A DNA stretch of 64,000 nucleotides, taken from SIG299 sp964632165. GTDB lineage: Bacteria; Bacillota; Clostridia; Lachnospirales; Lachnospiraceae. The stretch covers positions 1 to 64,000 of the forward strand of contig CAZWCZ010000002.1 in assembly GCA_964632165.1 (NCBI GenBank). The letters are read 5' to 3'. Under the pieces are notes generated by a model. It did no database searches. It saw only the letters and a list, made by a program, of their open reading frames with translations, and had not been told where the DNA came from. Below are positions 18,026 to 26,600 of this stretch, in pieces (positions within the stretch are counted from its first letter, which is position 1; each line of letters begins with the position of its first letter). The position numbers and the translations under genes are program-made.

Positions 18026-18778
18026 TTATCCTTCTTTATCATTCTTACTATATGCAGTTTTTAATGCCGCTAGTACTCCTTCCGGTGTAAGCTCCGGAAC
18101 AAAAAGTTTCCGTACCGGTTCCTGGATGTCCGGAAGGAAATGTGCATCTGAATTTGTGATCATCGTACAGTTTTTCAGATACGGATGTTTCTCCTGCAGT
18201 TCCAAAAGACGATCCGGATTCCGTATCTCCGCTGCCGTAAACCGGCTGTCCGGAGGTATCGCTCCAAGGTTTGATAAAAGTGACGTCGTTGACTTATCCA
18301 AATGTGCCGGGATCATGACTCCCCCATACTCTACCATCAGATCATACACTTCATCAAATCCGATGTCCGTTGCATTGATCAGCAGTTTTTCCACACGCCC
18401 CAGTTCCTCATCTTCCGCACCACGGATGATCTGCGTTCCAAAAATCTTTTCCTCATTTTTTATATCAAGCAGATGTTCGTACACATAAGCATCAAACCGT
18501 AAGGCATCCGAAAGCTCGGCAAACAGACAGAGCACATGCACTTCTTCCGCTGTCGTCAGTTCCATTCCGGGCAATGCCGTGATTCCGTACTGTTCTGCCG
18601 TTTTCAAAAATGCCGGACAGTTTTTGCAGGTGTTATGATCTGTCAGTGCAACGACATCCAGCTCCTTTACTACTGCCATTCCCACAATATTGGCCGGTGT
18701 CATGTCATCTTCCGCACATGGGGACAGACAGGAATGCAGATGCAGGTCGTACGTTACCTGACGCCATCCTTCCTGCAT
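18026..18778 (-). CDS. PHP-domain metal-dependent phosphoesterase
   Basis: A 250-residue PHP-domain protein with the metal-binding motifs DLHLHS near residue 11, TDHNT near 48, HLD near 158, and NSDAH near 210. PHP proteins hydrolyse phosphoesters; the substrate here is unknown. The start is uncertain. ATG 18778 is placed just after the stop of the DRTGG gene, while the longer frame back to 18913 runs into that gene. It travels with the DRTGG, hydrogenase and ATPase genes upstream, suggesting a shared signalling task. Confidence 0.8.
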   Translation of the reverse strand: MQEGWRQVTYDLHLHSCLSPCAEDDMTPANIVGMAVVKELDVVALTDHNTCKNCPAFLKTAEQYGITALPGMELTTAEEVHVLCLFAELSDALRFDAYVYEHLLDIKNEEKIFGTQIIRGAEDEELGRVEKLLINATDIGFDEVYDLMVEYGGVMIPAHLDKSTTSLLSNLGAIPPDSRFTAAEIRNPDRLLELQEKHPYLKNCTMITNSDAHFLPDIQEPVRKLFVPELTPEGVLAALKTAYSKNDKEG

Positions 18779-18788
18779 CCTTTCTTTT

Positions 18789-19124
18789 TCAGGCAATCTC
18801 ATGATAGATGCAAAGTGCTGCCTCAAAAGCCGGAAGATCCGTGGAAAGCAACGTGATGTCCTGCTCCTTTGCCTTTGCCGCAATGCTTTCTTCGATTGTG
18901 GTCCCTTCTGCAATGATCACACACGCCGCTTCCGTCAGAGAAGCCACCGCCAACGTATTCAGATTGCTCATTACCGTAACCCATGCCGCACCTTCCGGTG
19001 CCTTTGCCATGGCAACGCTCAGAAGGTCACAGCAATATGGCTGCTTTACTAAAGTTTTTCCTGCCGTTTCCGCCCTATGGATCACACAGAATCCAAGTCT
19101 TTCTGTCAGTTCCTTTACCGTCAT
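18789..19124 (-). CDS. DRTGG-domain protein
   Basis: A 111-residue protein made of a single DRTGG-type domain, a small alpha/beta domain also found between CBS domains and in phosphotransacetylase/CobQ-like proteins. The start MTVKELTERLG resembles that of the second DRTGG gene at 20891-21253 (MTVREIQQTLGAR), so the two are probably paralogs. AGGAGG precedes ATG. It is co-directional with the sensory-type hydrogenase 21 bases upstream. A ligand-sensing role is inferred. Confidence 0.8.
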   Translation of the reverse strand: MTVKELTERLGFCVIHRAETAGKTLVKQPYCCDLLSVAMAKAPEGAAWVTVMSNLNTLAVASLTEAACVIIAEGTTIEESIAAKAKEQDITLLSTDLPAFEAALCIYHEIA

Positions 19125-19145
19125 GTCAGATTTTCCTCCTGTTTT

Positions 19146-20450
19146 CTATTCTACGTCCAGCTTTGACATTTCTCCGGACAAACGGTGAATGTACTGCCTT
19201 AATATGTGGATACAGTCGTGTTCCCTTGCCTCGCCCCTTACAATGTCCTCAGCCAGCGCCTTGCAGGTCGGTGCCCCACAGGAACCGCAGTCTAATCCCG
19301 GAAATTTTTTGCAGAGTTCTTCCACCTGTGCCATCTTTGTAATACTTTCCTTACGGTCACTGCCCAGTCGGAATACCGGTTCATATTCCACTTCTTCCGA
19401 CCACATGATCTGCTCCGGCAGTTCTGTTTCCTTTACCCGGCTGCAGGCAACCGTCATATATTTCCTCAAATGTTTTAATTTTACCCTTGCCACATAAGGA
19501 TTTTCCACAGTCAATACTCCACCGACACATCCTCCGCTGCAGGCATTCAGTTCAATAAATTCCAGATTAGAAGAAAACTTCTGATCTTCCATATCCTCCA
19601 ATACACGTATCACATTTTCAATCCCGTCTGCTGCCAGATAGTTATCGTTGATCAGACCTGCCGCCTCCCCTCCGGAAGCGCCCCATCCTATTCCGATCTT
19701 TCCGGAAATGGAAAGTTCTTCCGGTTCCGTTACCTCCTTCATCTTTGAAAGCAGCTCGACATAAACTTCCTTGATTGCACACACGGCATCAATCGAACTT
19801 TTCTCCGTGCCAAGCGGTGATCTTACCGCCGTTACCTTAGACGGACACGGAGAAAGAAAAATGATCCCTATCTTTTCTGCGGGCAGCCCGGTCTTTTCCA
19901 TGGCACGTTTTCTTGCCGCCTGTGCCGCCAGCTCCACCGGCGGGTTCATCGGAAGCAGATGTTCCAGAAGATTCGGAAACCGTACACGGATCAGACGTAC
20001 TACCGACGGGCAGGCCGAACTGATGACCGGATGCTTTTCCGGATGTTCCTTTATGTATTCCCTGGACAGTTCCGATGCGATCTCCGCAGCTCCGCTTACC
20101 TCATATACATCATCAAATCCGATCTTTTTTAATGCAGTCAGCACAATGTTGATGTCATCCAGATGGTTAAACTGTCCGTAAAGGGACGGTGCCGGAAGTG
20201 CAACCGTATAAGCATAGTCCTTTAATACAGAAAGCTTGTCATACACCGGAAGTTTTGCATGATGCGGACAGATCCGGATGCACTCCCCACAGTCAATGCA
20301 GAATTCCTTTGTGATGACTGCTTTCCGGTTACGCACGCGGATCGCCTGTGTCGGACACCGCTTAATACAATTAATGCATCCCTTACACAACGACTCTTCC
20401 AGATGAACCGAAGTGAAAAATTTAGGATTCTGTTCCCTGTTCTCTGCCAT
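19146..20450 (-). CDS. Sensory-type [FeFe]-hydrogenase (HydS-like)
   Basis: A 434-residue protein with two 4Fe-4S clusters (C22, C25, C28, C32; C51, C54, C57, C61), an H-cluster domain (about 80-335), and a C-terminal Fe-S domain (C388, C391, C396, C413). The four H-cluster cysteine ligands are kept: C147 in SSACPS, C202 in SPCPSK, and C304 and C308 in NACSGGC. The residue before C147 is Ala where catalytic enzymes have the proton-transfer Cys, and the L3 motif lacks the GGGxP tail. This pattern fits the slow, putatively H2-sensing group C/D enzymes such as HydS of Thermotoga and Thermoanaerobacter. The genes around it (ATPase, DRTGG, PHP) favour a signalling role. GGAGG precedes ATG. Confidence 0.85.
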   Translation of the reverse strand: MAENREQNPKFFTSVHLEESLCKGCINCIKRCPTQAIRVRNRKAVITKEFCIDCGECIRICPHHAKLPVYDKLSVLKDYAYTVALPAPSLYGQFNHLDDINIVLTALKKIGFDDVYEVSGAAEIASELSREYIKEHPEKHPVISSACPSVVRLIRVRFPNLLEHLLPMNPPVELAAQAARKRAMEKTGLPAEKIGIIFLSPCPSKVTAVRSPLGTEKSSIDAVCAIKEVYVELLSKMKEVTEPEELSISGKIGIGWGASGGEAAGLINDNYLAADGIENVIRVLEDMEDQKFSSNLEFIELNACSGGCVGGVLTVENPYVARVKLKHLRKYMTVACSRVKETELPEQIMWSEEVEYEPVFRLGSDRKESITKMAQVEELCKKFPGLDCGSCGAPTCKALAEDIVRGEAREHDCIHILRQYIHRLSGEMSKLDVE

Positions 20451-20481
20451 AGCAACCTCCGTTTTTCTCCGTCCCGGCTTT

Positions 20482-20907
20482 CTAATTCTGATAGATCTTC
20501 ATCGTTACCGTTGTTCCTTTTCCCGGTTCCGTCTCTATCTGCATTTCATCCGAATACTGTTTCATGTTCGGCAGTCCCATCCCCGCACCGAACCCAAGTG
20601 CGCGCACATTATCGGGAGCCGTGGAATATCCTGCTTTCATTGCCTTTTCTATATCCGGGATCCCCGGTCCTTCATCCTTTAATACCATCCGGATCTCATC
20701 CGGCGAAATTTCCACTTCGATCGTGCCTCCTTTGGCATGGATGACCATATTGATCTCTCCCTCATACATCGCGATCGCCGCCTTTCGGACCACTTCCGGA
20801 CTGCTGCCCATTTTCTTTAAATGCCGTTTCACATCCCCGGAAGCTTCTCCTGCCCTTGTAAAATCTTCTCCGGAGATCAGGTACGAAAGTCTAACTGTAT
20901 CGCTCAT
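20482..20907 (-). CDS. RsbW-like ATP-binding protein
   Basis: A 141-residue stand-alone GHKL ATPase domain like anti-sigma factors and serine kinases of the RsbW/SpoIIAB type. N-box-like EGEINMVIHA, G1 box DEGPGIPD and G2 GFGAGMGL are visible. It would bind ATP and may phosphorylate or bind a partner that is not obvious here. The start is ATG 20907 behind GGGGAGG. It overlaps the end of the upstream DRTGG gene by 17 bases, which implies coupled translation. Confidence 0.85.
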   Translation of the reverse strand: MSDTVRLSYLISGEDFTRAGEASGDVKRHLKKMGSSPEVVRKAAIAMYEGEINMVIHAKGGTIEVEISPDEIRMVLKDEGPGIPDIEKAMKAGYSTAPDNVRALGFGAGMGLPNMKQYSDEMQIETEPGKGTTVTMKIYQN

Positions 20908-21253
20908 AATCCGTACCTCCCCGCAATCCCTTTTCATAAAGCATACCGCAGGCAGAAAACATCCTGTGTCCGGTGCAAAGGATCGGGATCTCCCGTTCTT
21001 TTGCCAGTGCGATCATTGTTTCATCCGGTTTTTTGTTGCGCACAAATACCAGACAGACAATATCCATCATCTCTGCCGTCCGGATCACCTGCGGATTACA
21101 CAGGCCTGTCAGCAGGACCGCCTGATCTTTTACAAATGCAAGCACATCGCTCATCATATCCGACCCGCATGCCGTATGGACTTCTTTATCCAGCCATTCT
21201 TCCCCTGTCAATACCCTTGCTCCCAAAGTCTGCTGAATTTCTCTTACTGTCAT
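20891..21253 (-). CDS. DRTGG-domain protein
   Basis: A 120-residue single-domain DRTGG protein, paralogous to the one at 18789-19124 by its N-terminus and overall pattern. It is the first gene of the five-gene minus-strand unit DRTGG, ATPase, sensory-type hydrogenase, DRTGG, PHP. GGAGG precedes ATG. No enzymatic motif is seen; a role in sensing or in presenting a signal to the ATPase is inferred. Confidence 0.78.
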   Translation of the reverse strand: MTVREIQQTLGARVLTGEEWLDKEVHTACGSDMMSDVLAFVKDQAVLLTGLCNPQVIRTAEMMDIVCLVFVRNKKPDETMIALAKEREIPILCTGHRMFSACGMLYEKGLRGGTDYERYS

Positions 21254-21382
21254 ATTGTTCCACCTCCGTGCTTTCTTTCTGCTCCTATTGTATCATCTTT
21301 CCTTCCGTTCTCCTACTGATTTTTATCATTTTGTACAATTCTTTTTGCTATCATAACATATTTTTATGAAATTTGCACATTT

Positions 21383-21463
21383 TTGATGGATTTTCTCAAG
21401 TAAGTATGATATACTTATTTAAGTTACTAAAAAATTAGAAGGTCTTTTTTCAGACTCTATATT
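21383..21463 (+). promoter_or_regulatory. Candidate promoters of the hyd operon
   Basis: The 313-base divergent gap is very A+T-rich and codes for nothing recognisable. Two promoter-like pairs face the hyd genes: TTGATG/16/TATGAT (21383-21410) and TTAGAA/17/TATATT (21435-21463). The second places the Rex-like site at about the transcription start. Confidence 0.45.
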
Positions 21464-21476
21464 TTTTTTAATTTTT

Positions 21477-21494
21477 TTGTTATTAATTTAACAA
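21477..21494 (+). promoter_or_regulatory. Rex operator upstream of hydC
   Basis: TTGTTATTAATTTAACAA matches the clostridial Rex consensus TTGTTAANNNNTTAACAA at all defined positions but one. Rex is the NADH/NAD+-sensing repressor of fermentation genes. The site lies 73 bases before hydC and just downstream of the nearer candidate -10. Confidence 0.75.
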
Positions 21495-21566
21495 TTTTTT
21501 TGTACTTTCCAATCACCCCGCCAGGAGATTGTTAGTATCACTACACATTTACAAGGAGGTTTCTAA

Positions 21567-22061
21567 ATGGCTTCGGTTAAAAAGTCCGTTCCGTTTTCCG
21601 GAACAAAAGAGCAGGAAGCAAAGCTTCATGCCGTAATTGCCGAATTAAAAGGCGAGCGCGGCTGTCTGATGCCTATCATGCAGAAGGCACAGGACATTTA
21701 CGGCTATCTTCCGATTGAAGTTCAGACCATCATTGCGGATGAACTCGGTATCCCGTTGGAAAAGGTATATGGTGTTGCCACTTTTTATGCACAGTTTTCC
21801 TTATATCCAAAGGGAAAATACAAGATCTCTGTCTGCCTCGGCACAGCATGCTATGTCAAAGGTTCCGGGGATCTGTACAATGCACTCATGGAAAAACTCG
21901 GTATTGCAGGCGGTGAATGTACCCCGGACGGTAAATTTTCCCTGGAAGCGTGCCGTTGTATCGGTGCCTGCGGTCTTGCCCCTGTCCTTACCGTCAATGA
22001 CGATGTATACGGCAGACTGACCGTGGACGATATTGATGATATCTTAGCAAAATACGAATGA
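21567..22061 (+). CDS. hydC: NuoE-like 2Fe-2S subunit of electron-bifurcating hydrogenase
   Basis: A 164-residue thioredoxin-fold ferredoxin subunit homologous to NuoE. The four 2Fe-2S cysteines are C90 and C95 (CLGTAC) and C131 and C135 (CIGAC). In HydABC complexes it passes electrons together with the NuoF-like HydB. AAGGAGG precedes ATG. First gene of the operon; the next ATG follows its stop by one base. Confidence 0.93.
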   Translation: MASVKKSVPFSGTKEQEAKLHAVIAELKGERGCLMPIMQKAQDIYGYLPIEVQTIIADELGIPLEKVYGVATFYAQFSLYPKGKYKISVCLGTACYVKGSGDLYNALMEKLGIAGGECTPDGKFSLEACRCIGACGLAPVLTVNDDVYGRLTVDDIDDILAKYE

Positions 22062-22062
22062 C

Positions 22063-22620
22063 ATGATGACAGAATTATCCCTTCACGTACTTGATATTGC
22101 AGAAAATTCCACAAAAGCCGGTGCCTCTCTCGTTTCGATCTTTATCGACATCCTGAGTGCCGATGACACACTGACCATTACCGTTTCGGATAACGGCTGC
22201 GGTATGTCACCGGAACAGACGGCAAAAGTCACTGACCCTTTTTATACAACACGTACCACCCGGAAAGTCGGTCTTGGTGTTCCCTTTTTCAAAATGGCAG
22301 CCGAAACCGCCGGAGGAACCTTTTCCATTACGTCGCATCCCGGTCAGGGAACGACGGTACGTGCCGTATTCATGCTGTCCCACATCGACCGTATGCCTCT
22401 CGGTGACATCAATGCAACGATCCGTCAGCTGATCGTCATGCATCCGCATTGTGATTTTCTTTATCGTTACCGGTACGATGAACGGCAATTTTCTCTCGAC
22501 ACCAGAGAATTTCGTGAAATTCTTGGAGACATCCCGTTGGACGCTCCGGAAGTTTCCCTATATTTAAAACAGTATCTGTCCGAAAATGAATCCGAAGTGA
22601 ATCAGGGACAGATCATCTGA
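22063..22620 (+). CDS. Stand-alone histidine-kinase-type ATPase in the hyd operon
   Basis: A 185-residue protein. Residues 1-108 form a GHKL ATPase domain (N box VLDIAENSTKAGAS, G1 VSDNGCGMS, G2 GLGVPFFK, then GQGTTV). The remaining 75 residues are not recognised. No dimerisation/His phosphoacceptor domain or sensor is present. It is translated almost directly from the hydC stop without a clear ribosome site, so coupling is likely. Its place between hydC and the 2Fe-2S gene recurs in clostridial bifurcating-hydrogenase operons; the function is not established to my knowledge. Confidence 0.85.
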   Translation: MMTELSLHVLDIAENSTKAGASLVSIFIDILSADDTLTITVSDNGCGMSPEQTAKVTDPFYTTRTTRKVGLGVPFFKMAAETAGGTFSITSHPGQGTTVRAVFMLSHIDRMPLGDINATIRQLIVMHPHCDFLYRYRYDERQFSLDTREFREILGDIPLDAPEVSLYLKQYLSENESEVNQGQII

Positions 22621-22640
22621 TTGTAAGAAGGAGGATTAGT

Positions 22641-23012
22641 ATGAAGTCTCTTGAAGAATTGAAAGCGATCCGCGAAAGAATGCAGGGACAGGTCGGTATG
22701 CGTTCCGAATCCGCAACCGATACCAGAGTAGTTGTTGGTATGGCTACCTGTGGCATTGCCAGCGGTGCAAGACCGGTTCTTACCACTCTTTCCGATGCCG
22801 TATTGGAAAAGAAAATAGAACACGTTTCCGTAACCCAGACCGGATGTATCGGTCTTTGCCAGTATGAACCTATCGTAGAGGTTCTTGTCCCGGGCAGGGA
22901 GAAAGTCACTTACGTAAAAATGACACCGGAAAAAGCGCTGGAAGTAGTGGAACAGCATCTCATCCGTGGTCAGGTAGTTACGGAATATACCATTCAGAAC
23001 GTAATGAAATAA
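22641..23012 (+). CDS. 2Fe-2S ferredoxin-domain protein of the hyd operon
   Basis: A 123-residue thioredoxin-like [2Fe-2S] protein. Only three cysteines occupy the cluster region (C37 in ATCGIASGA, C69 and C73 in TGCIGLC), where NuoE-type domains have four. The same three-Cys form is, as I recall, usual for this small subunit in clostridial operons. It probably gives an extra electron-transfer module to HydB. GGAGG precedes ATG. Confidence 0.88.
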   Translation: MKSLEELKAIRERMQGQVGMRSESATDTRVVVGMATCGIASGARPVLTTLSDAVLEKKIEHVSVTQTGCIGLCQYEPIVEVLVPGREKVTYVKMTPEKALEVVEQHLIRGQVVTEYTIQNVMK

Positions 23013-23024
23013 GGAGGAAAACAA

Positions 23025-24815
23025 ATGTATCGTTCTCATGTTTTAGTCTGCGGCGGAACCGGATGTACTTCCTCCGGATGCCAGCAGATCATGGAAGCAC
23101 TGCAGACAGAGCTTGCAAAGAACGGCCTGACAGAAGAAGTCGCTGTCGTACAGACCGGCTGTCATGGTCTTTGCGCTCTTGGTCCAATCATGATCATCTA
23201 TCCGGAAGGTACCTTTTACTCCATGGTAAAACCGGAATACATTCCTGAAATCGTCAGCGAACACCTTTTAAAAGGTCGTATCGTTACAAAATACATTTAT
23301 CACGAAACCGTAACGGAGGAAGGCGTAAAACCTCTTATGGAAACCGATTTCTATAAGAAGCAGCACCGTATCGCCCTTCGTAACTGCGGCGTCATCAATC
23401 CGGAAAATATCGATGAATATATCGGTACCGGAGGTTATGAAGCACTCGGCAAAGTTCTGACGACCATGACTCCTGATGATGTGATCAATGTTTTACTGCA
23501 GAGCGGCCTCCGCGGTCGTGGAGGCGGCGGTTTCCCTACAGGAAAGAAATGGCAGCTTGCCAAAGATCTCGTAAAAGGCGGTCAGAAATACGTTGCATGT
23601 AATGCCGATGAAGGTGACCCTGGTGCATTCATGGACCGTTCCATCTTAGAAGGTGACCCTCATGTTGTCCTGGAAGCAATGGCGATCGCAGGTTATACCA
23701 TCGGTGCAAATCAGGGTTATATTTACATACGTGCAGAATATCCTATCGCAGTCGGCCGTTTGCAGACTGCCATCCAGCAGGCAAGAGAATACGGTCTGCT
23801 TGGCAAAGACATTTTTGGTACCGGTTTTGATTTTGATATCGACCTGCGTCTCGGGGCAGGTGCCTTCGTCTGTGGTGAAGAGACCGCACTGATGACTTCC
23901 ATTGAAGGCAACCGTGGCGAACCTCGTCCACGTCCTCCGTTCCCGGCAGAAAAAGGCTTATTTGATAAACCTACCGTATTAAACAACGTAGAAACCTGGG
24001 CAAACATCCCTCAGATCATCCTGAATGGTCCGGAATGGTTTGCTTCCATGGGCACAGAGCGCAGCAAAGGCACCAAGGTATTCGCACTCGGCGGAAAGAT
24101 TACCAATACCGGTCTTGTGGAAATCCCTATGGGTACTACACTGCGTGAAGTAGTAGAAGACATTGGCGGCGGCATTCCAAACGGCAAGAAATTCAAGGCT
24201 GCCCAGACCGGCGGTCCATCCGGCGGATGTATCCCGGCAGAACACTTTGATGTTCCGATCGACTATGACAATCTGATCGCTCTTGGTTCCATGATGGGTT
24301 CCGGCGGTCTCATTGTTATGGATGAAGACAACTGCATGGTAGATATCGCTAAATTCTTCCTTGAATTTACCGTAGATGAATCCTGTGGTAAGTGTACGGC
24401 ATGCCGTATCGGGACCAAACGTCTTTATGAAATGATCGACAAGATCACAAAGGGTCAGGGAACTTTAGAAGACCTCGACAAACTGGAAGAACTTTGCTAC
24501 TACATCAAGGATAACTCCTTGTGTGCCCTTGGCCAGTCTGCTCCTAACCCGGTTCTTTCCACCCTGCGTTACTTCAGAGAAGAATACATCGCACACGTAG
24601 TTGACAAAAAATGTCCTGCCGGTGTTTGTAAATCCCTTCTCTCCTACCGCATCGATCCGGATAAATGCCGCGGATGTACCCTCTGCTCCAGAGTATGTCC
24701 AAACGGTGCCATCAGCGGTGTTGTCAAAGAAGCACACTTCATTGACCAGTCTAAGTGCGTAAAATGCGGTGCTTGTATGGAAAAATGTAAATTCGGTGCA
24801 ATTTCTAAGAAATAA
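23025..24815 (+). CDS. hydB: NuoF-like NAD(H)/flavin subunit of bifurcating hydrogenase
   Basis: A 596-residue flavoprotein. In order: a thioredoxin-like 2Fe-2S domain (C9, C14, C46, C50), the NuoF core with the FMN/NAD loop GRGGGGFPTGKKW near residue 162 and CNADEGDPGAFMDR near 190, the 4Fe-4S site SCGKCTACRIG near 453, and two C-terminal 4Fe-4S motifs (CRGCTLCSRVC near 547 and CVKCGACMEKC). It is the site of NADH binding and flavin-based bifurcation in HydABC. It starts 12 bases after the previous gene with AAGGAGG upstream. Confidence 0.95.
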   Translation: MYRSHVLVCGGTGCTSSGCQQIMEALQTELAKNGLTEEVAVVQTGCHGLCALGPIMIIYPEGTFYSMVKPEYIPEIVSEHLLKGRIVTKYIYHETVTEEGVKPLMETDFYKKQHRIALRNCGVINPENIDEYIGTGGYEALGKVLTTMTPDDVINVLLQSGLRGRGGGGFPTGKKWQLAKDLVKGGQKYVACNADEGDPGAFMDRSILEGDPHVVLEAMAIAGYTIGANQGYIYIRAEYPIAVGRLQTAIQQAREYGLLGKDIFGTGFDFDIDLRLGAGAFVCGEETALMTSIEGNRGEPRPRPPFPAEKGLFDKPTVLNNVETWANIPQIILNGPEWFASMGTERSKGTKVFALGGKITNTGLVEIPMGTTLREVVEDIGGGIPNGKKFKAAQTGGPSGGCIPAEHFDVPIDYDNLIALGSMMGSGGLIVMDEDNCMVDIAKFFLEFTVDESCGKCTACRIGTKRLYEMIDKITKGQGTLEDLDKLEELCYYIKDNSLCALGQSAPNPVLSTLRYFREEYIAHVVDKKCPAGVCKSLLSYRIDPDKCRGCTLCSRVCPNGAISGVVKEAHFIDQSKCVKCGACMEKCKFGAISKK

Positions 24816-24829
24816 TTGAGGAGGATAAG

Positions 24830-26584
24830 ATGGATACAGTTACTTTAAAAATCAATGGCATGACCGTCACAGCTCCAAAGGGCTCGACGATCTTAGAAGC
24901 AGCCAGAATTGCCGGCATCGACATTCCTACCCTCTGCTTCTTAAAAGAAATCAATGAGATCGGTGCCTGCCGTATCTGCGTGGTAGAAGTAAAAGGTGCA
25001 AGAAGCCTGGTTGCTTCCTGCGTTTACCCGGTAAATGAAGGCATGGAAGTGTTCACCAACACTCCAAAGGTATTAGAATCCCGCAGAAAGACGCTCCAGC
25101 TCATTCTTTCCAACCACGAAAAGAAATGTCTCTCCTGTGTCAGAAGCGGAAACTGTGAACTTCAGGCACTCTGTAAAGATTTAGGCATCGAAGATGAAGA
25201 TGCATATGAAGGCGAGAAGAATCACTACGAGTTAGATACCTCTGCTTCTCACATGGTCCGCGACAACAACAAATGTATCCTTTGCCGCCGCTGCGTTGCA
25301 GTCTGTGAAAAGGTACAGGGAGTCGGCGTGATCGGTGCAAATGAGCGTGGTTTTAAGACAGAAATATCTTCTGCATTCGGTCTCGGTCTCGGCGATACCA
25401 GCTGCGTATCCTGCGGTCAGTGTATTGCAGTCTGCCCAACCGGTGCATTATACGAAAAAGACTCTATCGACGAAGTTCTTGCTGCGATCGCAGATCCGAA
25501 CAAACATGTTGTTGTTCAGACTGCTCCTGCTGTACGTGCAGCACTCGGCGAAGAATTTGGTTATCCGATGGGCACTCCTGTCCAGGGAAAGATGGTGGCA
25601 GCACTTCGCCGTATCGGATTTGACAAAGTATTTGATACCAACTTTTCTGCTGACCTTACCATTATGGAAGAGTCCCATGAATTCCTTGACCGTGTACAGA
25701 ACGGCGGTGTATTACCGCTCATTACTTCCTGTTCTCCCGGCTGGATCAAATACTGTGAGCACTATTTCCCTGATATGACAGAGAACCTTTCTTCCTGCAA
25801 GTCTCCTCAGCAGATGTTCGGTGCTGTAGTTAAGACTTACTATGCAGAAAAGATGGGTATTGATCCTAAAGATATCGTCAGTGTCAGCATTATGCCATGT
25901 ACCGCAAAGAAATTCGAACTGACCCGTGATGACCAGAATGCAGCCGGTTATCCGGACGTTGACATTTCCCTGACAACAAGAGAACTGGCACGACTGATCC
26001 GCAGAGTCGGCTTAAACTTCAACCGGCTTCCTGAAGAAGAATTTGATTCTCCTCTCGGTTCCGGCACAGGTGCAGCTGTTATCTTCGGTGCTACCGGCGG
26101 TGTTATGGAAGCAGCTTTACGTACTGCTGTCTGGAAGCTGACCGGCGAAAAAGACGGCACCCCGATCGAATTTACGGAAGTCCGCGGTGTAGAAGGCATC
26201 AAAGAAGCTTCTTATCATGTAGCAGGTATGGACGTTAAGGTTGCCGTAGCATCCGGTTTAAAGAACGCGAAAGAACTCCTGACCCGTGTACAGAACGGCG
26301 AAGCGGATTACCATTTCATCGAGATCATGGGTTGTCCGGGCGGTTGTGTCAACGGCGGCGGCCAGCCTCAGGTTCCTGCTTCCATCCGTAACTTCACGGA
26401 TATCCGTGCAGAACGTGCTAAAGCCCTCTATTCCTTAGATGAGCAGAACACTCTCCGTTTCTCCCATGAGAATCCGGATATCAAAGAGCTGTATGCAAAT
26501 TATCTCGGCGAACCGGGCAGCCATAAAGCTCATGACATTCTTCATACCACTTATGTAAAGAGAAAGATCCACGAGATCAAATAA
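24830..26584 (+). CDS. hydA: [FeFe]-hydrogenase catalytic subunit of the HydABC complex
   Basis: A 584-residue catalytic subunit. It has an N-terminal 2Fe-2S domain (C36, C47, C50, C64), a His-Cys3 cluster (H96, C100, C103, C109), two 4Fe-4S clusters (C149-C159, C192-C202) and the H-cluster domain. The H motifs are TSCSPGW (299-305), MPCTAKKFE (C357) and EIMGCPGGCVNGGGQP (C502, C506). It evolves or oxidises H2 using NADH and ferredoxin together with HydB and HydC. The first motif has a single Cys where classical enzymes have TSCCPxW. Maturases HydE/F/G are not in the window. GAGGAGG precedes ATG. Confidence 0.95.
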   Translation: MDTVTLKINGMTVTAPKGSTILEAARIAGIDIPTLCFLKEINEIGACRICVVEVKGARSLVASCVYPVNEGMEVFTNTPKVLESRRKTLQLILSNHEKKCLSCVRSGNCELQALCKDLGIEDEDAYEGEKNHYELDTSASHMVRDNNKCILCRRCVAVCEKVQGVGVIGANERGFKTEISSAFGLGLGDTSCVSCGQCIAVCPTGALYEKDSIDEVLAAIADPNKHVVVQTAPAVRAALGEEFGYPMGTPVQGKMVAALRRIGFDKVFDTNFSADLTIMEESHEFLDRVQNGGVLPLITSCSPGWIKYCEHYFPDMTENLSSCKSPQQMFGAVVKTYYAEKMGIDPKDIVSVSIMPCTAKKFELTRDDQNAAGYPDVDISLTTRELARLIRRVGLNFNRLPEEEFDSPLGSGTGAAVIFGATGGVMEAALRTAVWKLTGEKDGTPIEFTEVRGVEGIKEASYHVAGMDVKVAVASGLKNAKELLTRVQNGEADYHFIEIMGCPGGCVNGGGQPQVPASIRNFTDIRAERAKALYSLDEQNTLRFSHENPDIKELYANYLGEPGSHKAHDILHTTYVKRKIHEIK

Positions 26585-26600
26585 TCTCTCGCTGAGAAAT

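Noticed and set aside
21530..21548. Second Rex-like half site TTGTTAGTATC
   Set aside because: Only one half matches; no TTAACAA partner follows.
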